NCBI RefSeq assembly: GCF_900890705.1
Contig: NZ_CAAHFH010000001.1
Span: 310,001-374,000 of the forward strand
Reading direction: 5' to 3'
DNA from: Pontiella sulfatireligans
GTDB taxonomy: Bacteria; Verrucomicrobiota; Kiritimatiellia; Kiritimatiellales; Pontiellaceae
Length of the DNA: 64,000 nt
Shown: piece after piece, positions 44,085 through 53,235 of the stretch
Layout: each line of letters starts with the position of its first letter
Numbering within the stretch: position 1 is the first letter of the stretch
Made by a program: the position numbers and the translations under genes
Notes under the pieces: model-generated
The model's database searches: none
The model's input: only the letters and a program-made list of their open reading frames with translations
Told to the model about the DNA's origin: nothing

Positions 44085-44960
44085 ATGCAAAAGATACTTA
44101 TCACAGGATCGAAGGGGCAGCTCGGAACCGACTGCCTCGATGTTTTCAAAGATGCTCCCGTTTTATTGGGGGTTGATCTGCCGGAGGTGGATCTGTCCGA
44201 CCGCTTCCCGTGTTTGGAAACGCTGGACCGGCTTCAGCCGGAGCTCATTGTTAATTGCGCCGCCTACACGGCGGTGGATGCCTGCGAAACAGATGCAAAC
44301 TGCTGGAAGGCAAATGCGGATCTGCCCGGGCACTTGGCTGAATGGACAGAGGCGAACAACGCTTTTTTGGTTCATGTCTCCACCGACTATGTTTTTCCCG
44401 GAGACAAGCCGCTGTTCGACGGCACGGTTGAAACAGACGAGCCGAACCCGATTTCTGAATATGGAAAATCGAAGCTGGCCGGCGAGCGGGCGATTGCGCA
44501 ACGCACCAAGCGGTTTGCCATCCTGCGCACGGCCTGGCTCTATGGCGCCCACGGGAATAATTTCCTGAAGACGATGCTGCGCCTCACGCTCCAAAATCCG
44601 GGCAAGCAATTCAAGGTGGTGGCCGATCAATACGGCTCGCCCACGTGGTCGTATACCTTGGCGCAGCAGATTCAAGCGGTGGCAGAAAAGCAGGCGACTG
44701 GAATTTTCCACGCTTCTTCAGAGGGGCATTGCTCTTGGTTTGATTTGGCGTGCGCCTTCTTGGATGAGCTGGCGGTTGAGCATAACTTTGTGTCTTGCAC
44801 GAGTGATGAGTTTTCAACTCCAACCAAACGCCCGGCTAACTCGATTCTTGAAAACGCGCACGCCAAGGAACTGGACATGAATGTATTCAGGGATTGGAAA
44901 GACGAACTTAAATTATTTGTTCAGCAGAATGCAGGTGCGATCTTAAAAGAGTATTCCTAG
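44085..44960 (+). CDS. rmlD: dTDP-4-dehydrorhamnose reductase
   Basis: 291 residues of the extended SDR family: ILITGSKGQLGTD, NCAAYTAVD, STDYVFPG and YGKSKLAGE (catalytic Tyr and Lys), RTAWLYG. It catalyses the last step to dTDP-L-rhamnose. It is separated from rmlBAC by 473 bases that contain a broken four-helix-bundle gene and word-like repeats, so an originally compact rml operon may have been split. Confidence 0.95.
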   Translation: MQKILITGSKGQLGTDCLDVFKDAPVLLGVDLPEVDLSDRFPCLETLDRLQPELIVNCAAYTAVDACETDANCWKANADLPGHLAEWTEANNAFLVHVSTDYVFPGDKPLFDGTVETDEPNPISEYGKSKLAGERAIAQRTKRFAILRTAWLYGAHGNNFLKTMLRLTLQNPGKQFKVVADQYGSPTWSYTLAQQIQAVAEKQATGIFHASSEGHCSWFDLACAFLDELAVEHNFVSCTSDEFSTPTKRPANSILENAHAKELDMNVFRDWKDELKLFVQQNAGAILKEYS

Positions 44961-45004
44961 TGCTTTGTCCTTAGTGCCTTGTTTTTCAATTCCACGGTGA
45001 AAAG

Positions 45005-45112
45005 ATGAAGATTGAAAAGTTTGAAGATATCGAAGGCTGGAAAAAAGGGAGGGAGCTTGCATCGGTTGTATACGGATTCTCGCGCCGGCCGGATTTTTTA
45101 CCACATGAATAG
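45005..45112 (+). pseudogene. Truncated four-helix-bundle (23S-IVP family) gene
   Basis: 35 codons read MKIEKFEDIEGWKKGRELAS then VVYGFSRR and stop. The first 27 residues are the usual N-terminus of four-helix-bundle/IVP proteins; the remaining 80 or so residues, including the IPSNIAEG signature, are gone. It is flanked by related words in opposite orientation: CTTTGTCCTTAGTGCCTTG upstream and GACTAAGAACAAGAGACTAA downstream near 45240. Confidence 0.75.
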
Positions 45113-45433
45113 GGAGTGAATAACGACCCATTCACCAGAGGCACTGAGTTTGTTAAGGTTCTTTTTCTCCGAGCCTCCATGCCTCTAGCGAAGCGGGTGG
45201 TGAAATACCAGTCACTTAATTCGTGACTATGTTACTAGAGACTAAGAACAAGAGACTAAGGAGGAGCTTGCAAAACCTCTGGCTTTGCTGTTCCGGTTAC
45301 TGGTTGTCAGTTATTCGCTATCAGGCAAAACCCATTCGTCTGCAGTGTGTAACACCGATAACTAATAACAATTAACTGATAACTGCCGCTCAAAACCGGG
45401 AGGTTTTGCAAGTGGCTCTAAGGACTAGTTATT
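45113..45433. repeat. Word-like repeat tract before rmlB
   Basis: No gene is seen in about 320 bases. The tract holds several quasi-palindromic word runs: GAGACTAAGAACAAGAGACT near 45238, GGTTACTGGTTGTCAGTTAT near 45295 and its inverse type ATAACTAATAACAATTAACT near 45358, and AAACCTCTGG...GGGAGGTTT. The last also repeats CAAAACC on both sides. Confidence 0.6.
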
Positions 45434-46513
45434 ATGAAAAAAGTGATCGTTACAGGCGGTGCAGGATTCATTGGATCAGCGGTTTGCCGGCATTTGGTGA
45501 AGGATAAAGAATGTTCTGTACTGAATCTCGACAAGCTGACCTATGCCGGCGTCCCGGAGTCGCTGAAAGAGATCGAAGACAGTCCGCTGTACCGTTTTGA
45601 AAAGGCCGATGTTTGCGACAAAGCCGCGGTGGCCTCGATATTTGCAGACTATCAGCCGGATGCCGTGATGCACCTTGCCGCGGAGTCGCACGTGGACCGT
45701 TCGATCGACGGCCCGTCCGCGTTTATTGAAACCAATATTGTCGGCACCTACAACATGCTGGAGTGCGCCCGCGAATATTGGCAATCGTTGCCTGAAAAAA
45801 CATCAAACTCCAAACTCCAAACCCCAAACCGCTCAGAATTCCGCTTCCATCATATTTCCACCGATGAAGTCTACGGCTCGCTGGGCGCCGAGGGGTTGTT
45901 CGAAGAAACCACATCCTACGATCCGCGCTCGCCGTATTCGGCCAGCAAGGCTTCGAGCGACCACTTGGTGAAGGCTTGGTTCCACACCTACGGCCTGCCG
46001 GTCGTGATCACCAACTGCTCGAACAACTATGGGCCTTATCATTTTCCGGAAAAGCTGATCCCTCTGGTGATCCTGAATGCGCTTGATGAAAAGCCGCTAC
46101 CCATTTATGGGAAAGGCGATCAGATCCGCGACTGGCTGTATGTGGAAGATCATGCGCGCGCTTTAGTGACCGTGGTGGAGAGCGGCAAGCTCGGCGAGAC
46201 CTACAATGTGGGCGGTCGCAATGAGCGCACCAACCTAGAAGTGGTGGAAACGATTTGCGTCATTCTCGACGAGCTCCGTCCGCGTGGCGAAGGATCCTAC
46301 AAGGATCTCATCACTTATGTAGCGGACCGTCCCGGGCACGATATGCGCTATGCCATCGATGCCACGAAGCTTGAAACCGAACTCGGTTGGAAGGCGCTGG
46401 AAAATTTTGATACCGGCATCCGCCGGACGATTCAGTGGTACCTCGACAACGATTGGTGGTGGCGCCCGATCCGCGAAGACCGCTATTCCGGTGAGCGTTT
46501 AGGGACTAAATGA
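45434..46513 (+). CDS. rmlB: dTDP-glucose 4,6-dehydratase
   Basis: 359 residues: [15 protein letters not shown] (NAD site), [22 protein letters not shown] and [12 protein letters not shown] with catalytic Tyr and Lys, [14 protein letters not shown]. It makes dTDP-4-keto-6-deoxyglucose. Residues about 121-135 ([15 protein letters not shown]) are an insertion before the conserved [11 protein letters not shown], encoded by the word-like run AACTCCAAACTCCAAACCCC. The stop overlaps the ATG of the next small gene. Confidence 0.95.
   Translation: MKKVIVTGGAGFIGSAVCRHLVKDKECSVLNLDKLTYAGVPESLKEIEDSPLYRFEKADVCDKAAVASIFADYQPDAVMHLAAESHVDRSIDGPSAFIETNIVGTYNMLECAREYWQSLPEKTSNSKLQTPNRSEFRFHHISTDEVYGSLGAEGLFEETTSYDPRSPYSASKASSDHLVKAWFHTYGLPVVITNCSNNYGPYHFPEKLIPLVILNALDEKPLPIYGKGDQIRDWLYVEDHARALVTVVESGKLGETYNVGGRNERTNLEVVETICVILDELRPRGEGSYKDLITYVADRPGHDMRYAIDATKLETELGWKALENFDTGIRRTIQWYLDNDWWWRPIREDRYSGERLGTK
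45800..45836. repeat. Word-like insertion inside rmlB (AAACTCC class)
   Basis: TCAAACTCCAAACTCCAAAC continues into CCCAAACC. The same words occur in fcl (50029-50060, 50730-50750, 50858-50880) and, inverted, before the four-helix-bundle gene at 49644-49663. Confidence 0.75.
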
Positions 46514-46683
46514 TCAAGAAAACCGCTAGGGTTGGGCAGGTACTTCAACAGGATGACTTTCGTAGGAAAGACATGTTGTGCATGAGTCCCGCGGAGCGGA
46601 TTAAGGCATTGATCGTAGCTCGAGATATGGCGTTTGACTATAAGCCGCTTAAAAGGGTCGCCTGTATTCGAAAACTGGGCTGA
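46510..46683 (+). CDS. Small protein, possible antitoxin partner of the nucleotidyltransferase
   Basis: 57 residues ([20 protein letters not shown], then a [20 protein letters not shown] helix region). It overlaps the rmlB stop (ATGA), and its own stop overlaps the nucleotidyltransferase start (TGATG). The pattern of a short basic helical protein directly before an AbiEii-like nucleotidyltransferase suggests a toxin-antitoxin pair; the family is not recognised and this is inference. Confidence 0.6.
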   Translation: MIKKTARVGQVLQQDDFRRKDMLCMSPAERIKALIVARDMAFDYKPLKRVACIRKLG

Positions 46684-47150
46684 TGTATTTTTCGGAGGAC
46701 ATGAAGGAGCTTGTTGAGCTGTTCAACAAACATGGCGTGGACTTTGCCGTTTGTGGTGGATTCGCGGTGGCTCATTATGGATTCGTTCGAATGACCATGG
46801 ATTTTGATTTGCTGGTTTTACCCACTGCAGCAAATGCAGCAAGGATCATGATGGCGCTAACCGAATTTGGATTTGGGAATGCTGGCTTCTCTGAAAAGGA
46901 TTTTCAGTCCCAAGGCACAGCGGTCACGCTGGGTGAGCAACCAAACCAAATCGATTTGCTGACTTCCATGAGTTCGCAATCTACGGCCGATATTTTAGAC
47001 CAAGCAGCATCTGTTCAAATGGAAGGCATGAATATGAAAGTAGTGGGCTATAAGGATTTGCTCGCGGCTAAGCAAGAGGCAGGTCGAGTAAAAGACAAGC
47101 TTGATGTGGAAGAGCTCAAAAAAATAAAGGGGCAAGGGGGCGAACTATGA
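46683..47150 (+). CDS. AbiEii/DUF6036-like nucleotidyltransferase
   Basis: 155 residues with a nucleotidyltransferase core: [20 protein letters not shown] followed by DFDLLVLP gives the G-G-x-A...D-x-D pattern, and NQIDLLTSM may hold the third acidic residue. Similar proteins act as toxins that modify tRNA or as orphan cargo. It lies with its small partner inside the rml operon, with ATGA-type overlaps on all three junctions (rmlB, partner, rmlA). Confidence 0.75.
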   Translation: MYFSEDMKELVELFNKHGVDFAVCGGFAVAHYGFVRMTMDFDLLVLPTAANAARIMMALTEFGFGNAGFSEKDFQSQGTAVTLGEQPNQIDLLTSMSSQSTADILDQAASVQMEGMNMKVVGYKDLLAAKQEAGRVKDKLDVEELKKIKGQGGEL

Positions 47151-48019
47151 AAGGCATTATTTTAGCAGGTGGTTCAGGAACGCGGTTGTATCCGCTGACG
47201 CAGGTCGTGAGCAAGCAGATGCTGCCGGTGTACGACAAGCCGATGATCTATTATCCGCTCTCGACGTTGATGCTTGCCGGCATTCGCGATGTGCTGATCA
47301 TCAGCACGCCCCACGATCTTCCCATGTTTAAAACGCTGTTAGGCGATGGATCAAAAATTGGTATGAACTTCAGCTATGCCGAACAACCGAGCCCGGACGG
47401 TCTCGCGCAGGCGTTCATCATTGGCAAGGAATTCATTGGCGACGATTCCGTTGCGCTGGTGCTGGGCGATAATATCTTCTATGGGCATGGTTTTCAGAAT
47501 ATGCTTGGGAACGCTTCGGCCAGCGATGCCGGAGCAACGATTTTTGCTTATCAGGTGGTTGATCCGGAGCGCTACGGCATTGTTGAGTTTGATGAAAACG
47601 GCAAGGCGCTGTCGCTTGAGGAAAAACCCGAAAAGCCTAAGTCCAATTTTGCCATTCCCGGACTCTATTTCTACGACAACCGCGTGGTTGAAGTTGCTGA
47701 AAACATGAAACCTTCTGCACGTGGCGAGCTGGAAATTACCGATGTGAACAAGCAGTATCTCGAATGGGGTGAGCTGAACGTCCAAAACCTAGGCCGTGGA
47801 TTCGCCTGGCTCGATACCGGCACGCACGACGCGATGCATGAAGCATCCAACTATGTTGAAACCATCGAGAAGCGGCAGGGGCTTAAGATTTCCTGCATCG
47901 AAGAGATTGCTTATCGGCTGGGCTATATTGATAAGGAGCAGCTAGTTGTTTTGGGCAAGGTCATGGAAAAGAACAACTATGGGCAATATTTGCTTCGTTT
48001 GGCGGAAGGATTGATCTAA
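47147..48019 (+). CDS. rmlA: Glucose-1-phosphate thymidylyltransferase
   Basis: 290 residues, canonical: [20 protein letters not shown] (nucleotide loop), [24 protein letters not shown] (metal Asp) and [14 protein letters not shown]. It makes dTDP-glucose from dTTP and glucose-1-phosphate. The ATG overlaps the nucleotidyltransferase stop, and its stop shares a base with the rmlC start. Confidence 0.97.
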   Translation: MKGIILAGGSGTRLYPLTQVVSKQMLPVYDKPMIYYPLSTLMLAGIRDVLIISTPHDLPMFKTLLGDGSKIGMNFSYAEQPSPDGLAQAFIIGKEFIGDDSVALVLGDNIFYGHGFQNMLGNASASDAGATIFAYQVVDPERYGIVEFDENGKALSLEEKPEKPKSNFAIPGLYFYDNRVVEVAENMKPSARGELEITDVNKQYLEWGELNVQNLGRGFAWLDTGTHDAMHEASNYVETIEKRQGLKISCIEEIAYRLGYIDKEQLVVLGKVMEKNNYGQYLLRLAEGLI

Positions 48020-48561
48020 TGGAAATGGTTGATCTGGCAATTCCTGACGTGAAGTTGTTGAAGCCCCGCAGGTTCAATGACGGCCGTGGCTTTTTTCAGC
48101 AAACTTTCCAGCAGCTCCAGTATGCCGAAGCAGGAATTAATGTGCAGTTTGTTCAGGACAACTGGTCGCGTTCGTCGAAGGGGGTTCTGAGGGGCCTGCA
48201 CTACCAGCACGAGCATTCTCAGGCCAAGCTGGTCAGCGTGATGCGCGGCGAGGTGTTCGATGTGGTCGTGGACATGCGGCGCAGCTCTCCAACCTTTGGC
48301 AAGTGGGTGGGTGAAATCCTTTCGGCGGAAAACGGGCATCAGTTATTTGTGCCCAAGGGCTTTGCGCATGCTTTTTTGGTGTTGAGCGATGTGGTTGATT
48401 TTATCTACAAGTGCGACGACTATTACACCCCGGGCGATGAGTACGGCGTTATTTGGAATGATCCAGAGGTTGGAATTGAGTGGCCGGATGCCGGCATCCC
48501 ATTGGTTTCCGAAAAGGACGAGGTGTTGCCGACGTTTGCGGTTGCAAAGTATTTTGACTGA
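48019..48561 (+). CDS. rmlC: dTDP-4-dehydrorhamnose 3,5-epimerase
   Basis: 180 residues of the RmlC cupin family: [23 protein letters not shown] (catalytic His), [16 protein letters not shown], and [10 protein letters not shown]. It epimerises the keto-sugar between the RmlB and RmlD steps. It is one base overlapped with rmlA and 20 bases before gmd. Confidence 0.96.
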   Translation: MEMVDLAIPDVKLLKPRRFNDGRGFFQQTFQQLQYAEAGINVQFVQDNWSRSSKGVLRGLHYQHEHSQAKLVSVMRGEVFDVVVDMRRSSPTFGKWVGEILSAENGHQLFVPKGFAHAFLVLSDVVDFIYKCDDYYTPGDEYGVIWNDPEVGIEWPDAGIPLVSEKDEVLPTFAVAKYFD

Positions 48562-48581
48562 TAAGAAATAGGAGTAGGATA

Positions 48582-49634
48582 ATGAAAAAGGCATTGATTA
48601 CAGGAATTACGGGGCAGGACGGGTCTTATTTGACTGAGTTGCTGCTGGCTAAGGGCTATGAAGTGCATGGCATCATCCGCCGGGCGAGCACCTTCAATAC
48701 GCATCGCATCGACCACCTCTATCAGGATCAACTGGAAGGGCATTCGCAGATGATCCTCCATTACGGCGACATGACCGACTCGAGCAACTTAAACCGGTTG
48801 ATCGAAAAGATTCAACCGTCGGAAATCTACAATCTCGCCGCGCAGTCGCACGTTCAGGTTTCGTTCGAGGTGCCGGAATACACCGCCGAAGCAGATGCCA
48901 TCGGAGTGTTGCGCATTCTCGACGCCATCAAGGAGACCGGTATTGATGCTCGATTCTACCAAGCCTCCACTTCTGAGCTCTACGGACAGGTGATGGAAGT
49001 GCCACAAACCGAAACCACGCCGTTCTATCCGCGCTCTCCCTATGCCGTGGCCAAGCTGTATGGCTTTTGGATCGTGAAGAACTATCGCGAATCCTACGGA
49101 TTGCACGCCAGCAACGGCATCCTGTTCAACCACGAGTCACCGCGACGCGGTGAAACCTTTGTTACCCGCAAGATCACCATGGCCGTTGCCCGCATTTCGC
49201 GCGGTCAGCAAAAGTGCCTCTACATGGGCAACATCAATGCCCGGCGCGATTGGGGCTATGCGCCCGACTATGTTGAAATGATGTGGATGATGCTTCAGCA
49301 GGAAACGCCCGACGACTATGTGGTGGCTACAAACGAAATGCACACCGTTCGCGAGTTCATCGAAAAATCATTTGCGCGTGTAGACATCGAAATCGTGTGG
49401 GAAGGCGAAGAGGTGAATGAAGTCGGCAAAAACAAAGCGACCGGCGACATTGTTGTTCGGATGGACGAGCGCTATTATCGCCCCTGTGAAGTTGAACAGT
49501 TGCTCGGCGATCCGTCCAAAGCCAAGCGTCAGCTCGGCTGGGAACCCACGGTTAAGTTCGAGGAACTCGTTCAAATCATGACCGACGGCGACCTGAGGTT
49601 GTTGGATGACCCCAATTATGAAGTTGGATTCTAA
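48582..49634 (+). CDS. gmd: GDP-mannose 4,6-dehydratase
   Basis: 350 residues: [17 protein letters not shown] (NADP site), [35 protein letters not shown] and [10 protein letters not shown] (Tyr, Lys). It makes GDP-4-keto-6-deoxymannose, which Fcl converts to GDP-L-fucose. GTAGG-type sequence lies before the ATG. Length and motifs are normal and it carries no insertion. It is separated from fcl by a four-helix-bundle gene. Confidence 0.96.
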   Translation: MKKALITGITGQDGSYLTELLLAKGYEVHGIIRRASTFNTHRIDHLYQDQLEGHSQMILHYGDMTDSSNLNRLIEKIQPSEIYNLAAQSHVQVSFEVPEYTAEADAIGVLRILDAIKETGIDARFYQASTSELYGQVMEVPQTETTPFYPRSPYAVAKLYGFWIVKNYRESYGLHASNGILFNHESPRRGETFVTRKITMAVARISRGQQKCLYMGNINARRDWGYAPDYVEMMWMMLQQETPDDYVVATNEMHTVREFIEKSFARVDIEIVWEGEEVNEVGKNKATGDIVVRMDERYYRPCEVEQLLGDPSKAKRQLGWEPTVKFEELVQIMTDGDLRLLDDPNYEVGF

Positions 49635-49643
49635 TCGATTCCT

Positions 49644-49663
49644 GTTTGGTGTTAGGAGTTTGG
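49644..49663. repeat. Left inverted repeat of four-helix-bundle unit 2
   Basis: GTTTGGTGTTAGGAGTTTGG. Its inverse matches CCAAACTCCAAACTCTCAAC at 50031-50050 at 16 of 20 positions, so the four-helix-bundle gene between them is bordered by inverted repeats. The repeat also supplies the AGGAG ribosome site of that gene. Confidence 0.75.
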
Positions 49664-49664
49664 T

Positions 49665-50009
49665 GTGAGTGATTTCAAAGATCTAGAGGTCTGGCAAAAA
49701 TCCATAGAGGTCGTTGCTGAAATCTATCGTATTTCTTCAGGTTTTCCTGATTCGGAGAAGTTCGGGCTTACTAACCAGATAAGACGGGCGGCGGTCAGCA
49801 TCCCGTCGAATATTGCAGAGGGCAGTGCTCGTCATCACTCAAAGGACTTCATTCACTTTCTTCGGATTGCGGATGGTTCGGCTGCGGAAGTTGAAACACA
49901 ACTAATTATAGCTAATAAACTGGGATATGAGGATTCGGAAGAAAACATGGATGAGAAACTGGTTGTTATTCGAAAAATGTTAGCTGGATTGATTAAATCT
50001 TCGAGGTAA
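49665..50009 (+). CDS. Four-helix-bundle protein (23S rRNA intervening-sequence protein family)
   Basis: 114 residues, starting with GTG after AGGAG. It has the family signature (LEVWQKSIE near the start, FGLTNQIRRAAVSIPSNIAE then a GSA step, and FLRIADGSAAEVETQL). The fold is that of IVP proteins encoded in 23S rRNA intervening sequences and of the Avd protein of diversity-generating retroelements; it binds nucleic acid in Avd. Here it is not in rRNA but lies between gmd and fcl, bordered by inverted word-like repeats. It is the only intact copy of three in the window. Confidence 0.88.
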   Translation: MSDFKDLEVWQKSIEVVAEIYRISSGFPDSEKFGLTNQIRRAAVSIPSNIAEGSARHHSKDFIHFLRIADGSAAEVETQLIIANKLGYEDSEENMDEKLVVIRKMLAGLIKSSR

Positions 50010-50015
50010 AACATC

Positions 50016-51254
50016 ATGCGTTGCACTACTCCAAACTCCAAACTCTCAACTTTAAACCCCATCCCGCGCGATGCGCGGATCTATGTGGCCGGCCACCGCG
50101 GTCTGGTGGGAAGCGGCATCTGGCGTGCGTTGGAACGGCACGGCTACACCAACTTGATCGGCAAGTCGATTGACGAAGTCGATCTGATCAACCAGCAGTC
50201 GGTCGAAGATTTCTTCGCGGCCGAAAAGCCGGACTATGTGGTGCTCGTTGCCGCTAAGGTGGGGGGCATCGTGGCCAACAGCACCTACCGCGGTCAGTTT
50301 ATCTACGAAAACCTGATGATCGAAATGAATGTGATCCATGCGGCTAAAGTGCATGGGGTGAAGAAGCTGCTGTTCCTCGGATCGAGCTGCATCTATCCTA
50401 AGCTGGCGCCTCAGCCCATGAAGGAAGAGCATTTGCTCACTGGACCGTTGGAGCCGACCAACGAGCCGTACGCCATAGCCAAGATTGCCGGCATCCGCCT
50501 GTGCGATGCGTATAACCGTCAGTATGGAACCAACTTTATTTCAGCTATGCCCACCAACATGTATGGGCCGGGCGACAACTACCACCCCGAAAATTCGCAT
50601 GTTTTGCCGGCCTTTATCCGCCGCATGCATTTGGCGAAGGCGCTCATGGACGAGGACTGGGTTGGTCTTAAAAAGGTTTATAGTCGCGAAAAGGCACAAA
50701 AAAAAGATTTGGTTCTTCAATCTTCAGACACCAAACCCCAAACTCCAAACCAGACCGAGCTTTTGGATTGGCTAGGGAAATCCGGTATTCAACAACTCCC
50801 CGCGAGCGAAGCGACCGATAATGTGCATGAGCACATAAAGACCAATGGTCTTGGTTCAACTCCAGACTCAAAACTTCAAACTGCCCTCAAATGCTGGGGA
50901 AGTGGATCGCCTTTGCGGGAATTCCTCTACAGCGACGATCTGGCCGAGGCCTGTGTTTTCCTGCTGGAAAACATCAGCTATGCCGATTTGGCCTTCGAGG
51001 ATGACTCCGGCACCGTGCAGTCGCATGTCAATGTGGGGTCCGGTGCGGAGGTCACCATTAAGGAGCTCGCTGAAACCGTGAAGGAAGTCGTTGGCTATGA
51101 GGGCGAGATTGAGTGGGATGCCGCCAAGCCTGACGGCACGCCGCGCAAACTGATGGACTCCTCGCGTTTAATATCGAAGGGTTGGAGCCCGCAGATCGAC
51201 ATGCGCGAAGGCATCGCACTCGCTTATAAGGATTTTCTCTCCCGATATGCTTAA
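50016..51254 (+). CDS. fcl: GDP-L-fucose synthase with repeat-derived insertions
   Basis: 412 residues, about 90 longer than typical. SDR core: [40 protein letters not shown] (Tyr, Lys), [11 protein letters not shown]. It makes GDP-L-fucose. The first 14 residues ([15 protein letters not shown]) come from a word-like repeat, and no other ATG precedes the conserved start, so the repeat supplies the start codon. A loop around 225-290 (with [10 protein letters not shown] and TPDSKLQTA) contains two more repeat copies before the conserved [12 protein letters not shown]. Bacteroidetes homologues also have a longer loop here, so part of it may be native. Confidence 0.92.
   Translation: MRCTTPNSKLSTLNPIPRDARIYVAGHRGLVGSGIWRALERHGYTNLIGKSIDEVDLINQQSVEDFFAAEKPDYVVLVAAKVGGIVANSTYRGQFIYENLMIEMNVIHAAKVHGVKKLLFLGSSCIYPKLAPQPMKEEHLLTGPLEPTNEPYAIAKIAGIRLCDAYNRQYGTNFISAMPTNMYGPGDNYHPENSHVLPAFIRRMHLAKALMDEDWVGLKKVYSREKAQKKDLVLQSSDTKPQTPNQTELLDWLGKSGIQQLPASEATDNVHEHIKTNGLGSTPDSKLQTALKCWGSGSPLREFLYSDDLAEACVFLLENISYADLAFEDDSGTVQSHVNVGSGAEVTIKELAETVKEVVGYEGEIEWDAAKPDGTPRKLMDSSRLISKGWSPQIDMREGIALAYKDFLSRYA
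50029..50060. repeat. Word-like repeat forming the 5' end of fcl (right arm of unit 2)
   Basis: CTCCAAACTCCAAACTCTCA then ACTTTAAACCCC. It is the inverted partner of 49644-49663 and encodes residues 5-15 of Fcl. Confidence 0.7.
50730..50885. repeat. Two AAACTCC-class repeats inside fcl
   Basis: ACACCAAACCCCAAACTCCA near 50729 and AACTCCAGACTCAAAACTTC near 50859 lie in the same reading frame at both ends of the long Fcl loop, coding TKPQTPN and TPDSKLQT. Confidence 0.7.
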
Positions 51255-51459
51255 AAAACGGTTATTTATAGCTCATCAACTGAACCGGCATTGCCCGCGC
51301 CTGTGAGGCTTTAATACCTCCTAAACTTGTGTCGTGACGCTAAGCAAGTTTTACTTTCTAGCAAAATTTACTAAAAATAAGATTCATTTTTCTTTGTTGG
51401 CACAATCCTCTGTTGTTAGTCTGCCTTTCTAAATCGCAAAGGCATCAAGGGAGGTAAAG

Positions 51460-52212
51460 ATGAAGAAGGTGTGTATTGTTTCGTTGGCGGCAATCTGGCT
51501 GGCAGGCGGCGTTGGAGCTGAAACCGTTGTTTTTCAGACGAACAGCGAGTTTCCTACGACTGGGGAGTTCATAGAAGGCGCATTTGATGAGGCTATAACA
51601 ACCAACGTTGCGGAAATCGCCGGGCTTCTGGTGTCGGCGCGAACGGGAAGCACAAACCATCAGATTAACGCGAATGGATACAGTTTGGGGATTAACAACA
51701 AGCTTACCCCGGTTGATGCGGAGGAACGCTTTGAGGCGGGCGAGTCGCTTTTTCTTTCCTTCAGCAAGGATGTCGAAATTTCCAAGCTGGACTTCAGGAA
51801 TTTTGAGTTGGATGAAACCTTCACGCTTTCTGTTCAGGGAAAAGCTGCGGTTGTCATTCTCGGGAGCAGCCTGGACAACTTATCTCAAGACTATATATGG
51901 ACCAATATTTCGGTAGGTGCGCATACGGATATTGAATTCTATACAACAGAAGATGGCGAAATCGGTTTGGACTCCATGGATCTCACGGTCGCCGAAGGAA
52001 CAGACGAGCTGATTCTGTCATTCGGCAGTTCCAATGGGGTTTCCCAAATCGCTGTAGATTTAAATGGAGCGGCCGCGACCAACTATGTGCTGCAACGCTG
52101 CGACGATCTGGCTTCCAATGATTGGAAGAGGGTGTCCACGTTCTGGACCGATACCAACTGGGTGGTTGAAGCAACCAACAATAGCGGTTTTTACCGTGCT
52201 GTCGTTGATTAG
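51460..52212 (+). CDS. Secreted hypothetical protein, paralogue of the PEP-CTERM neighbour
   Basis: 250 residues with a signal peptide (MKKVCIVSLAAIWLAGGVGA). Residues about 21-165 parallel the next gene product: TVVFQTNSEFPTTGEFIEG against MIVFEGVDASTVTTGDLLEG, INANGYSLGINNKL against LNANNDYFGINSDI, and EFYTTEDGEIGLDSMDLTV against EFYASSGSIGIDSMNVEM. Instead of PEP-CTERM it ends in a domain with VLQRCDDLASNDWKRVSTFW and NNSGFYRAVVD, a C-terminal pattern I associate with secreted verrucomicrobial and kiritimatiellal proteins. Preceded by an AT-rich 200-base gap that should hold a promoter. Function unknown. Confidence 0.7.
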   Translation: MKKVCIVSLAAIWLAGGVGAETVVFQTNSEFPTTGEFIEGAFDEAITTNVAEIAGLLVSARTGSTNHQINANGYSLGINNKLTPVDAEERFEAGESLFLSFSKDVEISKLDFRNFELDETFTLSVQGKAAVVILGSSLDNLSQDYIWTNISVGAHTDIEFYTTEDGEIGLDSMDLTVAEGTDELILSFGSSNGVSQIAVDLNGAAATNYVLQRCDDLASNDWKRVSTFWTDTNWVVEATNNSGFYRAVVD

Positions 52213-52226
52213 GCAGGGGGCGCGTC

Positions 52227-52874
52227 ATGGACAACTCAAAAAGCAAGGGCCGGTACCGCATTGTTGGGCGGCTAGCCATTTCAATAGCCCTTTTTTCGAC
52301 GGTTGGATCAATCTACGGAGAGATGATTGTTTTCGAAGGCGTGGATGCCTCGACCGTAACCACAGGTGATTTGTTGGAGGGCGTGTCCAATGTTTGGATT
52401 ACCAACACGGTTCAGGAATTCTCTGGCCTAGAAATGCGTGCGCGATCGGGAAGCGGAACTCAATCGCTCAATGCCAATAACGATTACTTTGGTATCAACT
52501 CTGATATTGCAGGAGAAGATTCAAGAGCTTTCGATGTCGGCGAGACTATGTTTCTTTCCTTCGACCAAAGCGTGCGCATTGATCGGATTGATTTCAATCT
52601 TTTCGACAGCGGAGAAACATTTACGGTTAAGATTTCAGGGATGGATGCTGTGGCGATCAGGTGGGATGACCTTTCTCAGCAAAATCAGGATTATATTGAT
52701 TTTGCTGAAGGCCTGGAAGTTGCCGCCAATGTGAAAATCGAATTTTACGCATCTTCAGGATCGATTGGCATAGATAGCATGAATGTTGAAATGATCCCCG
52801 AACCGGCCGTAATGAGCTTTATTGGGTTGACCGGCTTTGGGCTTTTGGTCGGTAGGCGTTTGGTTGGGGTTTAG
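52227..52874 (+). CDS. PEP-CTERM-sorted exported protein
   Basis: 215 residues. The N-terminal signal spans about 13-31. The C-terminus IPEPAVMSFIGLTGFGLLVG followed by RRL is a PEP-CTERM tripartite signal: the PEP motif, a membrane segment and a basic end. Such proteins are cut by an exosortase (not in this window) and released to the surface or exopolysaccharide matrix. The body is homologous to the preceding gene product. Position inside a polysaccharide locus agrees with the known link between PEP-CTERM proteins and exopolysaccharide. Confidence 0.85.
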   Translation: MDNSKSKGRYRIVGRLAISIALFSTVGSIYGEMIVFEGVDASTVTTGDLLEGVSNVWITNTVQEFSGLEMRARSGSGTQSLNANNDYFGINSDIAGEDSRAFDVGETMFLSFDQSVRIDRIDFNLFDSGETFTVKISGMDAVAIRWDDLSQQNQDYIDFAEGLEVAANVKIEFYASSGSIGIDSMNVEMIPEPAVMSFIGLTGFGLLVGRRLVGV

Positions 52875-52884
52875 ATGATGTAGA

Positions 52885-52908
52885 CCGGGGCGACGACCCC
52901 GGATTTTT
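52885..52908 (+). terminator. Rho-independent terminator after the PEP-CTERM gene
   Basis: CCGGGG-CGACGA-CCCCGG followed by ATTTTT. A compact GC stem with a T-run, 11 bases after the PEP-CTERM gene stop. Confidence 0.85.
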
Positions 52909-53097
52909 GCACAAATGATGATAAAAGCGTTCTGACCCTTTCGCCTAGCCATGCGCATGTCCTAATCACACTGCTGAAGCCTCCTGTCTCGAAAAAACCG
53001 GACTGGGCGGTTATTAAGCCCTTGCTGGGAAAGTTGAGTCTCCGGTGCGATTCCGTGAACTGGCAGCAAGGAATCCGGTCGGAGTGGAACTGAATTA

Positions 53098-53235
53098 ATG
53101 CGTTGCCTGCTCGATACCAACATCCTCATAGAGGCCGTTGGGAATTCTTCCCCGGCGGTTGCGGCGCTTGAGAAGGCTGTTGCTTCAGAGTGGGTTGGCT
53201 ACTCGGCCATCACTCGTCTGGAACTTTTCGGCTAA
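53098..53235 (+). pseudogene. Truncated PIN-domain (VapC-like) toxin
   Basis: 45 codons: MRCLLDTNILIEAVGNSSPA and later VGYSAITRLELFG, then a stop. The start is the PIN-domain N-terminus with the first catalytic Asp (LLDTNI) and the conserved Glu region (TRLELFG). The C-terminal two thirds are missing, cut where word-like repeat sequence begins (AACTCCGGCAAACTTAG). No intact antitoxin gene is recognised before it. Confidence 0.75.

Noticed and set aside
51398-51414. Sigma-54 promoter (TGGCAC-N5) upstream of the secreted protein pair
   Set aside because: TGGCAC is present, but the required TTGC element at the right distance is not (the bases read TCTGT), so the site is not convincing.
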